From positions 1 through 14,986 of the forward strand of contig JBDTMH010000103.1 of the NCBI GenBank assembly GCA_039934375.1: a DNA stretch of 14,986 nucleotides. Reading direction: 5' to 3'. The DNA is from CAISIP01 sp039934375. Lineage in GTDB: Bacteria; Pseudomonadota; Gammaproteobacteria; Burkholderiales; Burkholderiaceae_C. Each line of letters starts with the position of its first letter. Position 1 is the stretch's first letter. The notes below the pieces were generated by a model. It was not told the origin of the DNA, searched no databases, and saw only the letters and a list, made by a program, of their open reading frames with translations. Position numbers and translations under genes: made by a program. This document shows positions 1 through 5,835 of this stretch, one piece after another.

Positions 1-62
1 CCAGTGGGGGGTTCGGCCGGCTTACACGCAGTCAACCCGGACAGACGGGGGGCGTCTTTCAT
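1..62 (-). CDS. Possible 5' end of a further gene of the hpa operon, cut by the window edge
   Basis: Immediately after the hpaE stop codon on the minus strand, an ATG at 62-60 opens a frame that stays open to the window edge. It gives 20 complete codons, starting M-K-D-A-P-R-L-S-G-L. The ATG lies one base past the hpaE stop (64-66). A G-run inside the last hpaE codons (complement of about 71-76) could serve as ribosome binding site. This tight coupling resembles the hpaG1-hpaG2-hpaE junctions. I do not recognise the N-terminus: it does not look like the start of HpaD, HpaF, HpaH or HpaI as I remember them. The visible stretch is too short to be sure it is coding, and it could equally be intergenic DNA before the next hpa gene. 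Confidence 0.3.
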   Translation of the reverse strand, partial: MKDAPRLSGLTACKPAEPPT

Positions 63-63
63 G

Positions 64-1521
64 TCAGACCCCCCAGTGCGGAATATGGTGGCTGCCCATC
101 GACACCGCGACGTTCTTGGGCTCCAGGAAAACCTCGTAACTCCAGCTGCCACCTTCGCGACCGGTGCCACTGCCCTTGGTGCCGCCAAATGGCTGGCGCA
201 GGTCGCGCACGTTCTGGCTATTGACAAAGCACATGCCAGCCTCCACCGCTGCAGCGACCCGGTGTGCGCGACCGATGTTCTCGGTCCAGACGTAACTGGA
301 CAGACCGTAGCTGATGTCGTTGCTCTTGGCTATGGCATCGGCCTCATCGTCGAACGGAATCAGGCAGGCGACCGGCCCGAAGATTTCCTCCTGCGCGATA
401 CGCATGCGGTTGTCGACTTCGGCGAACACCGTGGGTTTGACGAAGTTGCCCTTGGCCACATGGGCCGGCAGATCAGGCATGTCAAGGCCACCACACGATA
501 GCGTGGCGCCTTCCTTCGGGCCAAGCTCGATGTAGCTGCGCACCTTGGCCAGATGCGCCTGGCTGATCATCGGGCCGATGGTGGTCTGCTCGTCCATCGG
601 ATCACCGACCCTGATGCGCCGGGCGCGTTCGGTGAATTTCTGAACAAAATCGGCGTAAATACTTTTCTGCACCAGGATGCGGCTGCCGGCGGTGCAGCGT
701 TCGCCATTGTTCGAGAAGATCATGAATACGGCGGCATCCAGCGCGCGCGAAAGGTCAGCGTCTTCGAAGATGACGAACGGGCTCTTGCCGCCGAGTTCCA
801 TGCTGAACTTCTTCAGTCCCGCGGCTTGCACGATGCGGTTGCCGGTGGCGGTGCTGCCGGTGAACGAAATCGCCCGCACATCCGGGTGTTTGCACAGGGG
901 CTCACCGGCATCCTTGCCGTAGCCATGCACGATGTTGAGCACTCCCGCCGGTATGCCGGCTTCCAGCGCCAGTTCACCCAGGCGCGCCGCGCTCATCGGT
1001 GAGAGTTCGCTCATCTTCAGCACGGCGGTGTTGCCGAAGGCCAGTGCAGGGGCCACTTTCCAGGTGGCCGTCATGAACGGCACGTTCCAGGGGCTGATCA
1101 ACGCGCAGACACCGACCGGGTGGTACAACGTGTAGTTCAAGTGTGTGGGCGTCGGATAGGTGTGACCGTCGACACGGGTGCACATTTCGGCGAAGTAGTA
1201 GAAGTTGTCGGCCGCACGCGGGATCAACTGCTTGCCGGTCTGGGCGATCACCTGCCCGGTGTCCCGGGTCTCGGTGGCGGCGATCTCGGGCACATGCGCA
1301 GCTATCAGGTCGCCGAGCTTGCGCACCAGGCGTGCGCGTTCGGTCGCGGCCAGAGCGGCCCACTTCGGAAAGGCGTCTTTGGCCGCTGCGACGGCGGCGT
1401 TGACCTCGGCCTCACCGCCAGATGCCACTTCGGCCAGCACCTCTTGCGTGGCCGGGTTGACGGATTCAAAGTAACTGCTGCCAGTGACGGACTTGCCGCC
1501 GATCAGGTGTTCGATACGCAT
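64..1521 (-). CDS. hpaE: 5-carboxymethyl-2-hydroxymuconate semialdehyde dehydrogenase (HpaE)
   Basis: This 485-aa NAD-dependent aldehyde dehydrogenase oxidises the ring-cleavage product of homoprotocatechuate, 5-carboxymethyl-2-hydroxymuconate semialdehyde, to the dicarboxylate. It acts in the cytoplasm in the 4-hydroxyphenylacetate meta pathway. Family hallmarks are all visible: PWN (N146), the cofactor lysine in VLKMSE (K169), FTGST (220-224), the general base in MELGGKSP (E242), the catalytic cysteine in NNGERCTAGSR (C276) and EEIFGP (378-383). Length is normal for the family. The ATG start is preceded by AGGA (complement of 1531-1534) at 9-nt spacing and lies inside the last codons of hpaG2, a 19-bp overlap that implies co-translation. 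The family alone would fit other semialdehyde dehydrogenases. The assignment to HpaE rests on the sequence together with the adjacent hpaG1, hpaG2 and hpaR. Confidence 0.93.
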   Translation of the reverse strand: MRIEHLIGGKSVTGSSYFESVNPATQEVLAEVASGGEAEVNAAVAAAKDAFPKWAALAATERARLVRKLGDLIAAHVPEIAATETRDTGQVIAQTGKQLIPRAADNFYYFAEMCTRVDGHTYPTPTHLNYTLYHPVGVCALISPWNVPFMTATWKVAPALAFGNTAVLKMSELSPMSAARLGELALEAGIPAGVLNIVHGYGKDAGEPLCKHPDVRAISFTGSTATGNRIVQAAGLKKFSMELGGKSPFVIFEDADLSRALDAAVFMIFSNNGERCTAGSRILVQKSIYADFVQKFTERARRIRVGDPMDEQTTIGPMISQAHLAKVRSYIELGPKEGATLSCGGLDMPDLPAHVAKGNFVKPTVFAEVDNRMRIAQEEIFGPVACLIPFDDEADAIAKSNDISYGLSSYVWTENIGRAHRVAAAVEAGMCFVNSQNVRDLRQPFGGTKGSGTGREGGSWSYEVFLEPKNVAVSMGSHHIPHWGV

Positions 1522-2300
1522 GATTGGGATTCCTGAATTCCGAAGGCTTCGTCGCCGACGATGGTGTTGGCGAGGCGGCCGATGCCGTCAATCTCGGTGA
1601 CGACTTCGTCGCCGACGTTGACGTTGACGACGCCGTCCGGAGTGCCGGTCAGGATCACGTCCCCGGCTTGCAAGGTCATGAAGCTGCTCAGGTAGGCGAT
1701 CAGCGCGGGGATGTCGTTGACCATGTCGGCCGTGTTGCCGTTTTGCGTGGTTTTTCCATTGACGATTGTCCGCAGGCTGAGCCGGTGCGGATCGGGCACG
1801 TCGGCCGCGTCGACGAACCAGGGGCCAAGTACGGTCGCACCGTCGCGGTTCTTGACCCGCAGATTGGGTCGGTACCAGTTCTCCAGGTAGTCGCGGATCG
1901 CGTAGTCGTTGCAGACGGTGTAGCCAGCCACATGGCGCATCGCGTCGGCCCGCTGCACCTGGCGCGCGGTGGCGCCGATGACGACCGCGAGTTCGCATTC
2001 GTAATGCATGAAGCGCACGTCCTTCGGCCTGCGCGTCGTGCCTCTGTGGCCCAGCAAGGCGCCGGGTCCTTTGAGGAATACCAGTGGCTCGTCCCTGGCC
2101 GTGACGGTGAGCTCCTTCGACAGTTCCTTGACATGGTCGGCGTAGTTCAAACCCAGTGCAATGATGGTGCCGACCTCGAAGGGCGGCAGCCACACCACGT
2201 CCTGCTCACGCAGCACCCGCCCATCGGCCAATTGCAGGCCATCGGCATGGGGGTGCGCTTCGTGGATGGCGCCTGCATACGCCACACGTGCAGTCCTCAT
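1503..2300 (-). CDS. hpaG2: 4-hydroxyphenylacetate degradation isomerase/decarboxylase, catalytic subunit (HpaG2)
   Basis: This 265-aa protein belongs to the fumarylacetoacetate-hydrolase (FAH) fold and corresponds to the C-terminal half of E. coli HpcE/HpaG. That enzyme decarboxylates 5-oxopent-3-ene-1,2,5-tricarboxylate and isomerises the product (2-hydroxyhepta-2,4-diene-1,7-dioate). The metal-binding pattern is intact: E101 and E103 in HYECELAVVIG, and D132 in VCNDYAIRDYLENWYRPNLR. The block GLNYADH (50-56) and the FMTLQAGDVILTGTPDGV block near the C-terminus match the E. coli half closely. The ATG overlaps the hpaG1 stop as ATGA. A GGAG (complement of 2309-2312) lies 8 nt upstream, so translation is probably coupled. 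Its own 3' end overlaps hpaE. Divalent metal dependence is known for the family, not shown here. Confidence 0.92.
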   Translation of the reverse strand: MRTARVAYAGAIHEAHPHADGLQLADGRVLREQDVVWLPPFEVGTIIALGLNYADHVKELSKELTVTARDEPLVFLKGPGALLGHRGTTRRPKDVRFMHYECELAVVIGATARQVQRADAMRHVAGYTVCNDYAIRDYLENWYRPNLRVKNRDGATVLGPWFVDAADVPDPHRLSLRTIVNGKTTQNGNTADMVNDIPALIAYLSSFMTLQAGDVILTGTPDGVVNVNVGDEVVTEIDGIGRLANTIVGDEAFGIQESQSCVSNT

Positions 2301-2995
2301 GCCGTCAACTCCGTGGCCTCAGCAACCAGATGGCCTCGCAAGGTGCCGATCTGTTTGCAATCGATGCTGAAACTATCTCCGACTTTTGCCTGCGGCGCGG
2401 CGCTCTTGATGCCCAGCATCAAGACATCACCGGCCGACAGTGTCATGAAGGCGCTGACGTCCTGCAGCAACTGCGCGACGCCGCGCAGCATGCCGCCGGT
2501 GCTGAAGCTGTGGGCGCCGGAGCCCGGCGTCACTACCACCAACGTGAGCGCGTCGGCGTCGGATATGGCATGAACAGGAACGACCTGCGGGCCCAGCAGG
2601 CAGGAACCATCCAGCGCCTTGAGACGCACGCTGGGCCGATAAAAGCTGTCGTGCGGCACGCTCAGGTCGGCCACCAGTGTCCAGCCGGCGACATGGGACA
2701 TGGCGTCCCGCGCGCTGACACGGCAGGTCGCGCGGCCGATGACGATGCCCAGCGACGCGCCAATCTCCAGCGCGGCGGCGGCGGCTGGCACCGCGGTGCC
2801 AGCCCCATGGCGCGCGAGCGTGTTGCGTGGCTTGACATACAACACCGGCGCGCGCGGCGGCGCCTGATAGGGCGCGGCGTGGACCGCGTCGCCAAGCGCC
2901 GCCAGCGCGGCAGGGTCATTGAGCAGCGTGCCGTACACCGTGCCGGACAGCCGCCATGGCGCAAAGTCGAAGCTCACAGGAGATGGCATCTGCAT
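2297..2995 (-). CDS. hpaG1: 4-hydroxyphenylacetate degradation isomerase/decarboxylase, N-terminal-type subunit (HpaG1)
   Basis: About 232 aa, matching the N-terminal FAH-fold half of E. coli HpcE: a KPRNT motif, an FYRP-x-V/I-x-x-K-x-x-DG block and a C-terminal FMTLSAGDVLMLG block. It presumably pairs with HpaG2 to rebuild the bifunctional isomerase/decarboxylase. The two metal-ligand glutamates of HpaG2 are replaced by G and S in EIGASLGIVIG. The same positions are also not glutamate in the E. coli N-terminal half, so this is normal for the subunit. Start choice is uncertain. The frame extends to a GTG at 3013, and ATGs lie at 2995 and 2989. None has a clear Shine-Dalgarno sequence. The predicted promoter places transcription start near 3029, which allows all three. 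I chose 2995. It is the first gene of the operon. Confidence 0.88.
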   Translation of the reverse strand: MQMPSPVSFDFAPWRLSGTVYGTLLNDPAALAALGDAVHAAPYQAPPRAPVLYVKPRNTLARHGAGTAVPAAAAALEIGASLGIVIGRATCRVSARDAMSHVAGWTLVADLSVPHDSFYRPSVRLKALDGSCLLGPQVVPVHAISDADALTLVVVTPGSGAHSFSTGGMLRGVAQLLQDVSAFMTLSAGDVLMLGIKSAAPQAKVGDSFSIDCKQIGTLRGHLVAEATELTA

Positions 2996-3032
2996 CGTGC
3001 GTCGGTGCGTCACCGATTTTTACTAAGATGTG

Positions 3033-3047
3033 AGCAATATAATTGCT
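3033..3047. promoter_or_regulatory. Probable HpaR operator (15-bp inverted repeat)
   Basis: AGCAAT-ATA-ATTGCT is a perfect inverted repeat with 6-bp arms and a 3-bp centre. It lies in the divergent region between hpaR and hpaG1 and covers the -10 of the minus-strand promoter and the TATAAT (3038-3043) that could serve hpaR. MarR-family dimers typically bind palindromes of about this size next to their own gene. HpaR is known in E. coli to repress the meta operon until the aromatic inducer is present, so this is the natural operator candidate. Confidence 0.65.
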
Positions 3048-3065
3048 AAGATGTGAACGTGTCAA
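3036..3065 (-). promoter_or_regulatory. Sigma70-type promoter of the hpaG1-hpaG2-hpaE operon
   Basis: On the minus strand a perfect TTGACA (complement of 3060-3065) is followed after 18 bp by TATATT (complement of 3036-3041). Shifting the -10 by one base gives TTATAT at 17 bp. Transcription would start near 3029, leaving a leader of roughly 15-40 nt depending on the hpaG1 start. The -10 sits inside the 15-bp inverted repeat, as expected for a repressed promoter. This is prediction from sequence only. Confidence 0.7.
3038..3043 (+). promoter_or_regulatory. Candidate -10 element for hpaR
   Basis: A perfect TATAAT on the plus strand lies within the inverted repeat. The region 16-18 bp upstream (around 3015-3021, A/T-rich) does not resemble TTGACA, so the promoter would be weak or factor-dependent. 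Transcription would start near 3050, giving an approximately 84-nt leader to the ATG at 3134. Confidence 0.4.
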
Positions 3066-3133
3066 GTAAGATGCTGGCATCGGCCATCGCGGCGTTCCCA
3101 CGGGAATCCGGGGGCTGGCCCGCACACAGGCCC

Positions 3134-3628
3134 ATGACCAACAACACCGCTGACAGATCCCGGACCCGCAATCCGGCACCATTCACACATCGCAACCTGC
3201 CATTGCTGTTGTTGCAGGCGCGCGAACAGGTGATAGCGCGGTTCCGGCCATTGCTCAACGAAAACGGAGTCACCGAGCAGCAATGGCGCATCGTGCGCGC
3301 CTTGCTCGAAACCGGGCCGCTGGAGCCGCGCGAGATCGTGGTTGTGTGCGGCATCTCCAGTCCAAGTCTGGCTGGCGTGCTGGCGCGCATGGAAGAACTG
3401 GATCTGGTCGCCCGTGAAAGGCTTGGCCATGACCAGCGGCGGGTAAGGGTGTCGCTGACGGCGCGCAGCCGGGCGTTGCTGCGCCAGATGGCGCCCCGGG
3501 TCAAACAGACATACCGGGACCTGGAGAGCCAGATCGGTCCGGATCTGGTCGGCCAGTTATATGCGGTGCTTGACCAGTTGAACGCCAGGCTGGCAGATTC
3601 GGCGGTGCCCTCCGAACCCCAGCCCTGA
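3134..3628 (+). CDS. hpaR: Homoprotocatechuate degradation regulator HpaR (MarR family)
   Basis: About 164 aa. The core (ALLQAREQVI-like start, then TEQQWRIVRALLE) closely follows E. coli HpaR, the MarR-family repressor of the homoprotocatechuate operon. The winged helix-turn-helix lies at about residues 47-110: a recognition helix around SPSLAGVLARMEE (76-88) and a beta-wing containing DQRR (100-103). It is divergent from hpaG1 across a control region with an inverted repeat, consistent with autoregulation and repression of the operon. The frame is open upstream to a GTG at 3053, with an ATG at 3071. I prefer 3134 because the residues before it have no resemblance to the family. Even so, about 20 residues precede the conserved core. 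AGG at 3128-3130 is a poor, close ribosome binding site, so the start is uncertain. Confidence 0.88.
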   Translation: MTNNTADRSRTRNPAPFTHRNLPLLLLQAREQVIARFRPLLNENGVTEQQWRIVRALLETGPLEPREIVVVCGISSPSLAGVLARMEELDLVARERLGHDQRRVRVSLTARSRALLRQMAPRVKQTYRDLESQIGPDLVGQLYAVLDQLNARLADSAVPSEPQP

Positions 3629-3641
3629 CGACACATGACGA

Positions 3642-3660
3642 CGGGCGCAGGTTGCGCCCG
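3642..3660 (+). terminator. Hairpin after hpaR, possible terminator
   Basis: A perfect 8-bp inverted repeat, CGGGCGCA / TGCGCCCG, with a GGT loop begins 14 nt after the hpaR stop. The stem is strong, but the following T-rich bases are delayed and short (TTTT at about 3675-3678). Intrinsic termination is therefore plausible rather than certain. Confidence 0.45.
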
Positions 3661-3983
3661 CGTGCGTTCAGCCCTTTTGCTTCGCGGCGCCAGTGTTCGT
3701 TCGCCTTTTCGATATGGATTCGCTTCGCGGGCGAGTCGATGTAGTTGTCGGCCAGCGCGACCCTGCCGTCAATCCTCGACGCTGCACTGCAGTCGACCGT
3801 TGGACCACGGCCAATGCCTCGCCACAAAATGCGCCTCGCGCTTGCGGCATGCCGTCGCCGTGAAAATACCTCTACCGACGGTTGGGTCCGGGCGATTCAT
3901 GTTTTGCGACAATGCCCACCTGCGCCGGCCATTGCCGGAGCTGCGATAGACACCATTACCGCCCGCTTTCCACTTCAATTTTG
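3661..3983. other. Non-coding spacer between hpaR and the MFS gene, possibly holding a gene remnant
   Basis: I see no convincing intact gene in this stretch. On the minus strand, about 3663-3758 translates to a run that looks protein-like (it includes DSPAKRIHIEKANEHWRREA). It has no recognisable start and runs into the hpaR terminator hairpin and then the hpaR 3' end, so it could be a decayed gene. I do not recognise the family. The part nearest the MFS gene should hold that gene's promoter. GACAAT at 3908-3913 is a possible -10, but no matching -35 is evident. Confidence 0.35.
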
Positions 3984-5231
3984 ATGCCGACACAAGCCAC
4001 CGCCCTCTGGCGCGGCCCGCGCTGGGCGTTGGCGGTCCTGCTTGCCGTGCTGGGCATGGTCGGTCCGTTCTCCATCGACACCTATCTGCCGGCATTCACC
4101 GGCATCGCGCGTTCGCTGGGTGCGACGCCGGTGCAGATGCAACAGACCCTGTCGGCTTATCTGTTCGGGTTCTCGTTCATGAGCCTGTTCCATGGTGCCA
4201 TCTCGGACAGCTTCGGGCGCCGTCCGGTGGTGCTGTGCGGTATGGGCGTGTTCACGCTGGCCTCGGTGGGATGTGCGCTGGCGCCATCGATTGGGCAGCT
4301 GGTGTTCTTCCGGATCCTGCAGGGCTTGTCCACCGGTGCCGGCATCGTTGTGGCGCGTACGGTCGTGCGCGACATCTTCCCGCCGTCGCAGGCGCAGAAG
4401 GTGATGAGCCAGATCACGATTTTCTTCGGCATTGCACCTGCAATTGCGCCGATGATCGGTGGCTGGCTGTTCGTGGGGCTGGGCTGGCGCAGCATCTTCT
4501 GGTTCCTGGCCCTGGTCGGTATTGCGTTGTGGACGGCCAATTACCGCTTTCTGCCGGAGTCACTGCCGGTAGACCAACGCCAGTCGTTCAAGGTCGGCAA
4601 TCTGCTGCGCGGCTATTGGCAGCTGGGCCTGGATCCGCGCTTCGTGCTGCTGGCGCTCGCGGCCGGCCTGCCTTTCAACGGCAACTTTCTCTACGTATTG
4701 GCGGCACCTGCGTTTCTGGGTGAACACCTGGGTCTGGCGCCGACCCAGTTTTTCTGGTTCTTTGTGCTCAATATCGGCGGCATCATGATCGGCGCATGGC
4801 TCAGTGGTCGGCTGGCCGGCCGCATGGCGCCGCGTGAGCAGATCCGGATCGGGTTTGCCATCATGGTTTGTGCGGCCATGGTCAATCTGGTCGCCAACAG
4901 CTTGTTTGCGGCCCAGGCATCCTGGGCCATGTTGCCGCTGATGGTCTATGCATTGGGCTGGGCGCTGATGGTGCCTGCCGTCACGTTGTTGGTGCTTGAC
5001 CTGCATCCGGCGCGCCGCGGCATGGCGTCGTCACTGCAGATGTTCGTCGGCTCGGGTGCGAACGCGATCACGGCAGGTGTGATTGCACCGTTCGTCATGC
5101 ATTCGACGCTGACGCTGGCCGTCGCCTCGATCGGGCTGATGGCCATAGGGCTGATAGCCTGGATGCTGCTGCGTCGGCGCTGGCCCGAGATCGGTGGCAT
5201 GGGCGAGTCCATCCGGGTCGCGCCACTGTGA
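3984..5231 (+). CDS. Bcr/CflA-family multidrug efflux MFS transporter
   Basis: 415-aa inner-membrane protein with about 12 hydrophobic segments, of the proton-driven drug:H+ antiporter-1 group of the major facilitator superfamily. Visible signatures are the TM1 motif with D32 in SIDTYLPAF typical of Bcr/CflA proteins, motif A in the loop after TM2 (GAISDSFGRRPV, 71-82), motif B (R110 in RILQGLSTGAG) and the proline/glycine-rich motif C (GIAPAIAPMIGGW, about 149-161) that marks exporters. The substrate cannot be read from the sequence; bicyclomycin, sulfonamides and chloramphenicol are known for relatives. The frame extends upstream to 3882, but those residues are not membrane-protein-like. 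The ATG at 3984 gives the usual N-terminus. No Shine-Dalgarno is visible there. No link to the hpa pathway is evident. Confidence 0.88.
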   Translation: MPTQATALWRGPRWALAVLLAVLGMVGPFSIDTYLPAFTGIARSLGATPVQMQQTLSAYLFGFSFMSLFHGAISDSFGRRPVVLCGMGVFTLASVGCALAPSIGQLVFFRILQGLSTGAGIVVARTVVRDIFPPSQAQKVMSQITIFFGIAPAIAPMIGGWLFVGLGWRSIFWFLALVGIALWTANYRFLPESLPVDQRQSFKVGNLLRGYWQLGLDPRFVLLALAAGLPFNGNFLYVLAAPAFLGEHLGLAPTQFFWFFVLNIGGIMIGAWLSGRLAGRMAPREQIRIGFAIMVCAAMVNLVANSLFAAQASWAMLPLMVYALGWALMVPAVTLLVLDLHPARRGMASSLQMFVGSGANAITAGVIAPFVMHSTLTLAVASIGLMAIGLIAWMLLRRRWPEIGGMGESIRVAPL

Positions 5232-5307
5232 GCGGCAGTCGCGCCCTCCGGTGCCGACAATGACAGCGCCGCTATTTCAGCAACAAGAACCCCAGGGAAT
5301 CACCGGC

Positions 5308-5727
5308 ATGCAGACTTCAGACGCCATCACCCGTGAATGGGGCATTCTTCAACAGCAACATGAACATTACGAGTTTGTGGCTTTGGGCATCAAGCTGGTC
5401 GCGGTGTCCTTGTTCGCGATCACGCTGACCCTGGGTCTGCAGGAGGTTTTCATCGGCTTGCTGATGCTCGTCTTGTGGCTGCAGGACGCGATCTTCAAGA
5501 CCTTCCAGGCCCGTCTGGTCGCGCGTTTGCTGGATCTGGAGCGACATCTGGCCCAAGGCAACGCGACTTCCGGCCAGGCCTTCCAGTTGCATACGATCTG
5601 GCAGGCCGGTCGCAAGAACCTTGCCGGCCTGCTGGGCGAATACCTGCGCAGCGCGATGCGCCCGACGGTGGCGTTTCCGTACCTGGTCCTGTTGCTGGTG
5701 GCGATGACGATCCAGACGGCGGGCTAG
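5308..5727 (+). CDS. Small membrane protein of unknown function
   Basis: 139-aa protein I do not recognise. An N-terminal amphipathic stretch is followed by two adjacent hydrophobic segments (about 24-42 and 47-62). Then comes a soluble helical region rich in charged residues (about 63-118), and a third hydrophobic segment near the C-terminus (about 119-134). It may therefore be an inner-membrane protein with a cytoplasmic helical loop. The ATG at 5308 has AGGGA (5294-5298) at 9-nt spacing, which decides the start; an in-frame ATG at 5260 lacks such a site. It begins 76 bp after the MFS stop with no obvious terminator between, so the two could be co-transcribed. The coding case rests on the ribosome binding site, the hydrophobic pattern and the absence of a better frame. 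Confidence 0.65.
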   Translation: MQTSDAITREWGILQQQHEHYEFVALGIKLVAVSLFAITLTLGLQEVFIGLLMLVLWLQDAIFKTFQARLVARLLDLERHLAQGNATSGQAFQLHTIWQAGRKNLAGLLGEYLRSAMRPTVAFPYLVLLLVAMTIQTAG

Positions 5728-5739
5728 TCTTGCCAACAC

Positions 5740-5763
5740 GCGCCGCCGCGCGGCAGGCGGCGC
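5740..5763. terminator. Hairpin between convergent genes
   Basis: Arms GCGCCGCC (5740-5747) and GGCGGCGC (5756-5763) are perfect complements around an 8-nt loop. They sit 13 bp after the stop of the small membrane protein gene and facing the end of the converging dehydratase gene. No T-tract follows on either strand, so termination would be inefficient or Rho-assisted, or the hairpin may belong to a repeat element. Confidence 0.35.
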
Positions 5764-5835
5764 TGGGCGCTGCGCCTGGGGCGGCCTCGCGCGAAGCTCA
5801 CGCGCGGCACCGCGTCGTCGATGCGCCCACCGCGG

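Larger units (their letters stand above)
3023..3056. repeat. Pair of 11-bp direct repeats flanking the operator
   Basis: CTAAGATGTGA occurs at 3023-3033 and again, identically, at 3046-3056, 23 bp apart (about two helical turns). A shorter third match, TAAGATG, is at 3067-3073. The copies bracket the 15-bp inverted repeat. They could be accessory regulator contacts or sites for a second factor. Which one cannot be told from the sequence. Confidence 0.6.

Noticed and set aside
44..56. Inverted repeat GACG-GGGGG-CGTC near the left edge as a terminator
   Set aside because: Arms are only 4 bp, there is no T-tract in the minus direction, and it may lie inside a coding frame.
1524..3049. Long plus-strand open frames opposite hpaG2 and hpaG1
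   Set aside because: The minus strand carries the conserved FAH-fold motifs. The plus-strand translations look non-biological and would run through the hpa promoter.
3642..3660. Hairpin after hpaR as part of a mobile element end or attachment site
   Set aside because: No matching partner repeat, target duplication or transposase motif is visible nearby. A terminator-like hairpin is the simpler reading.
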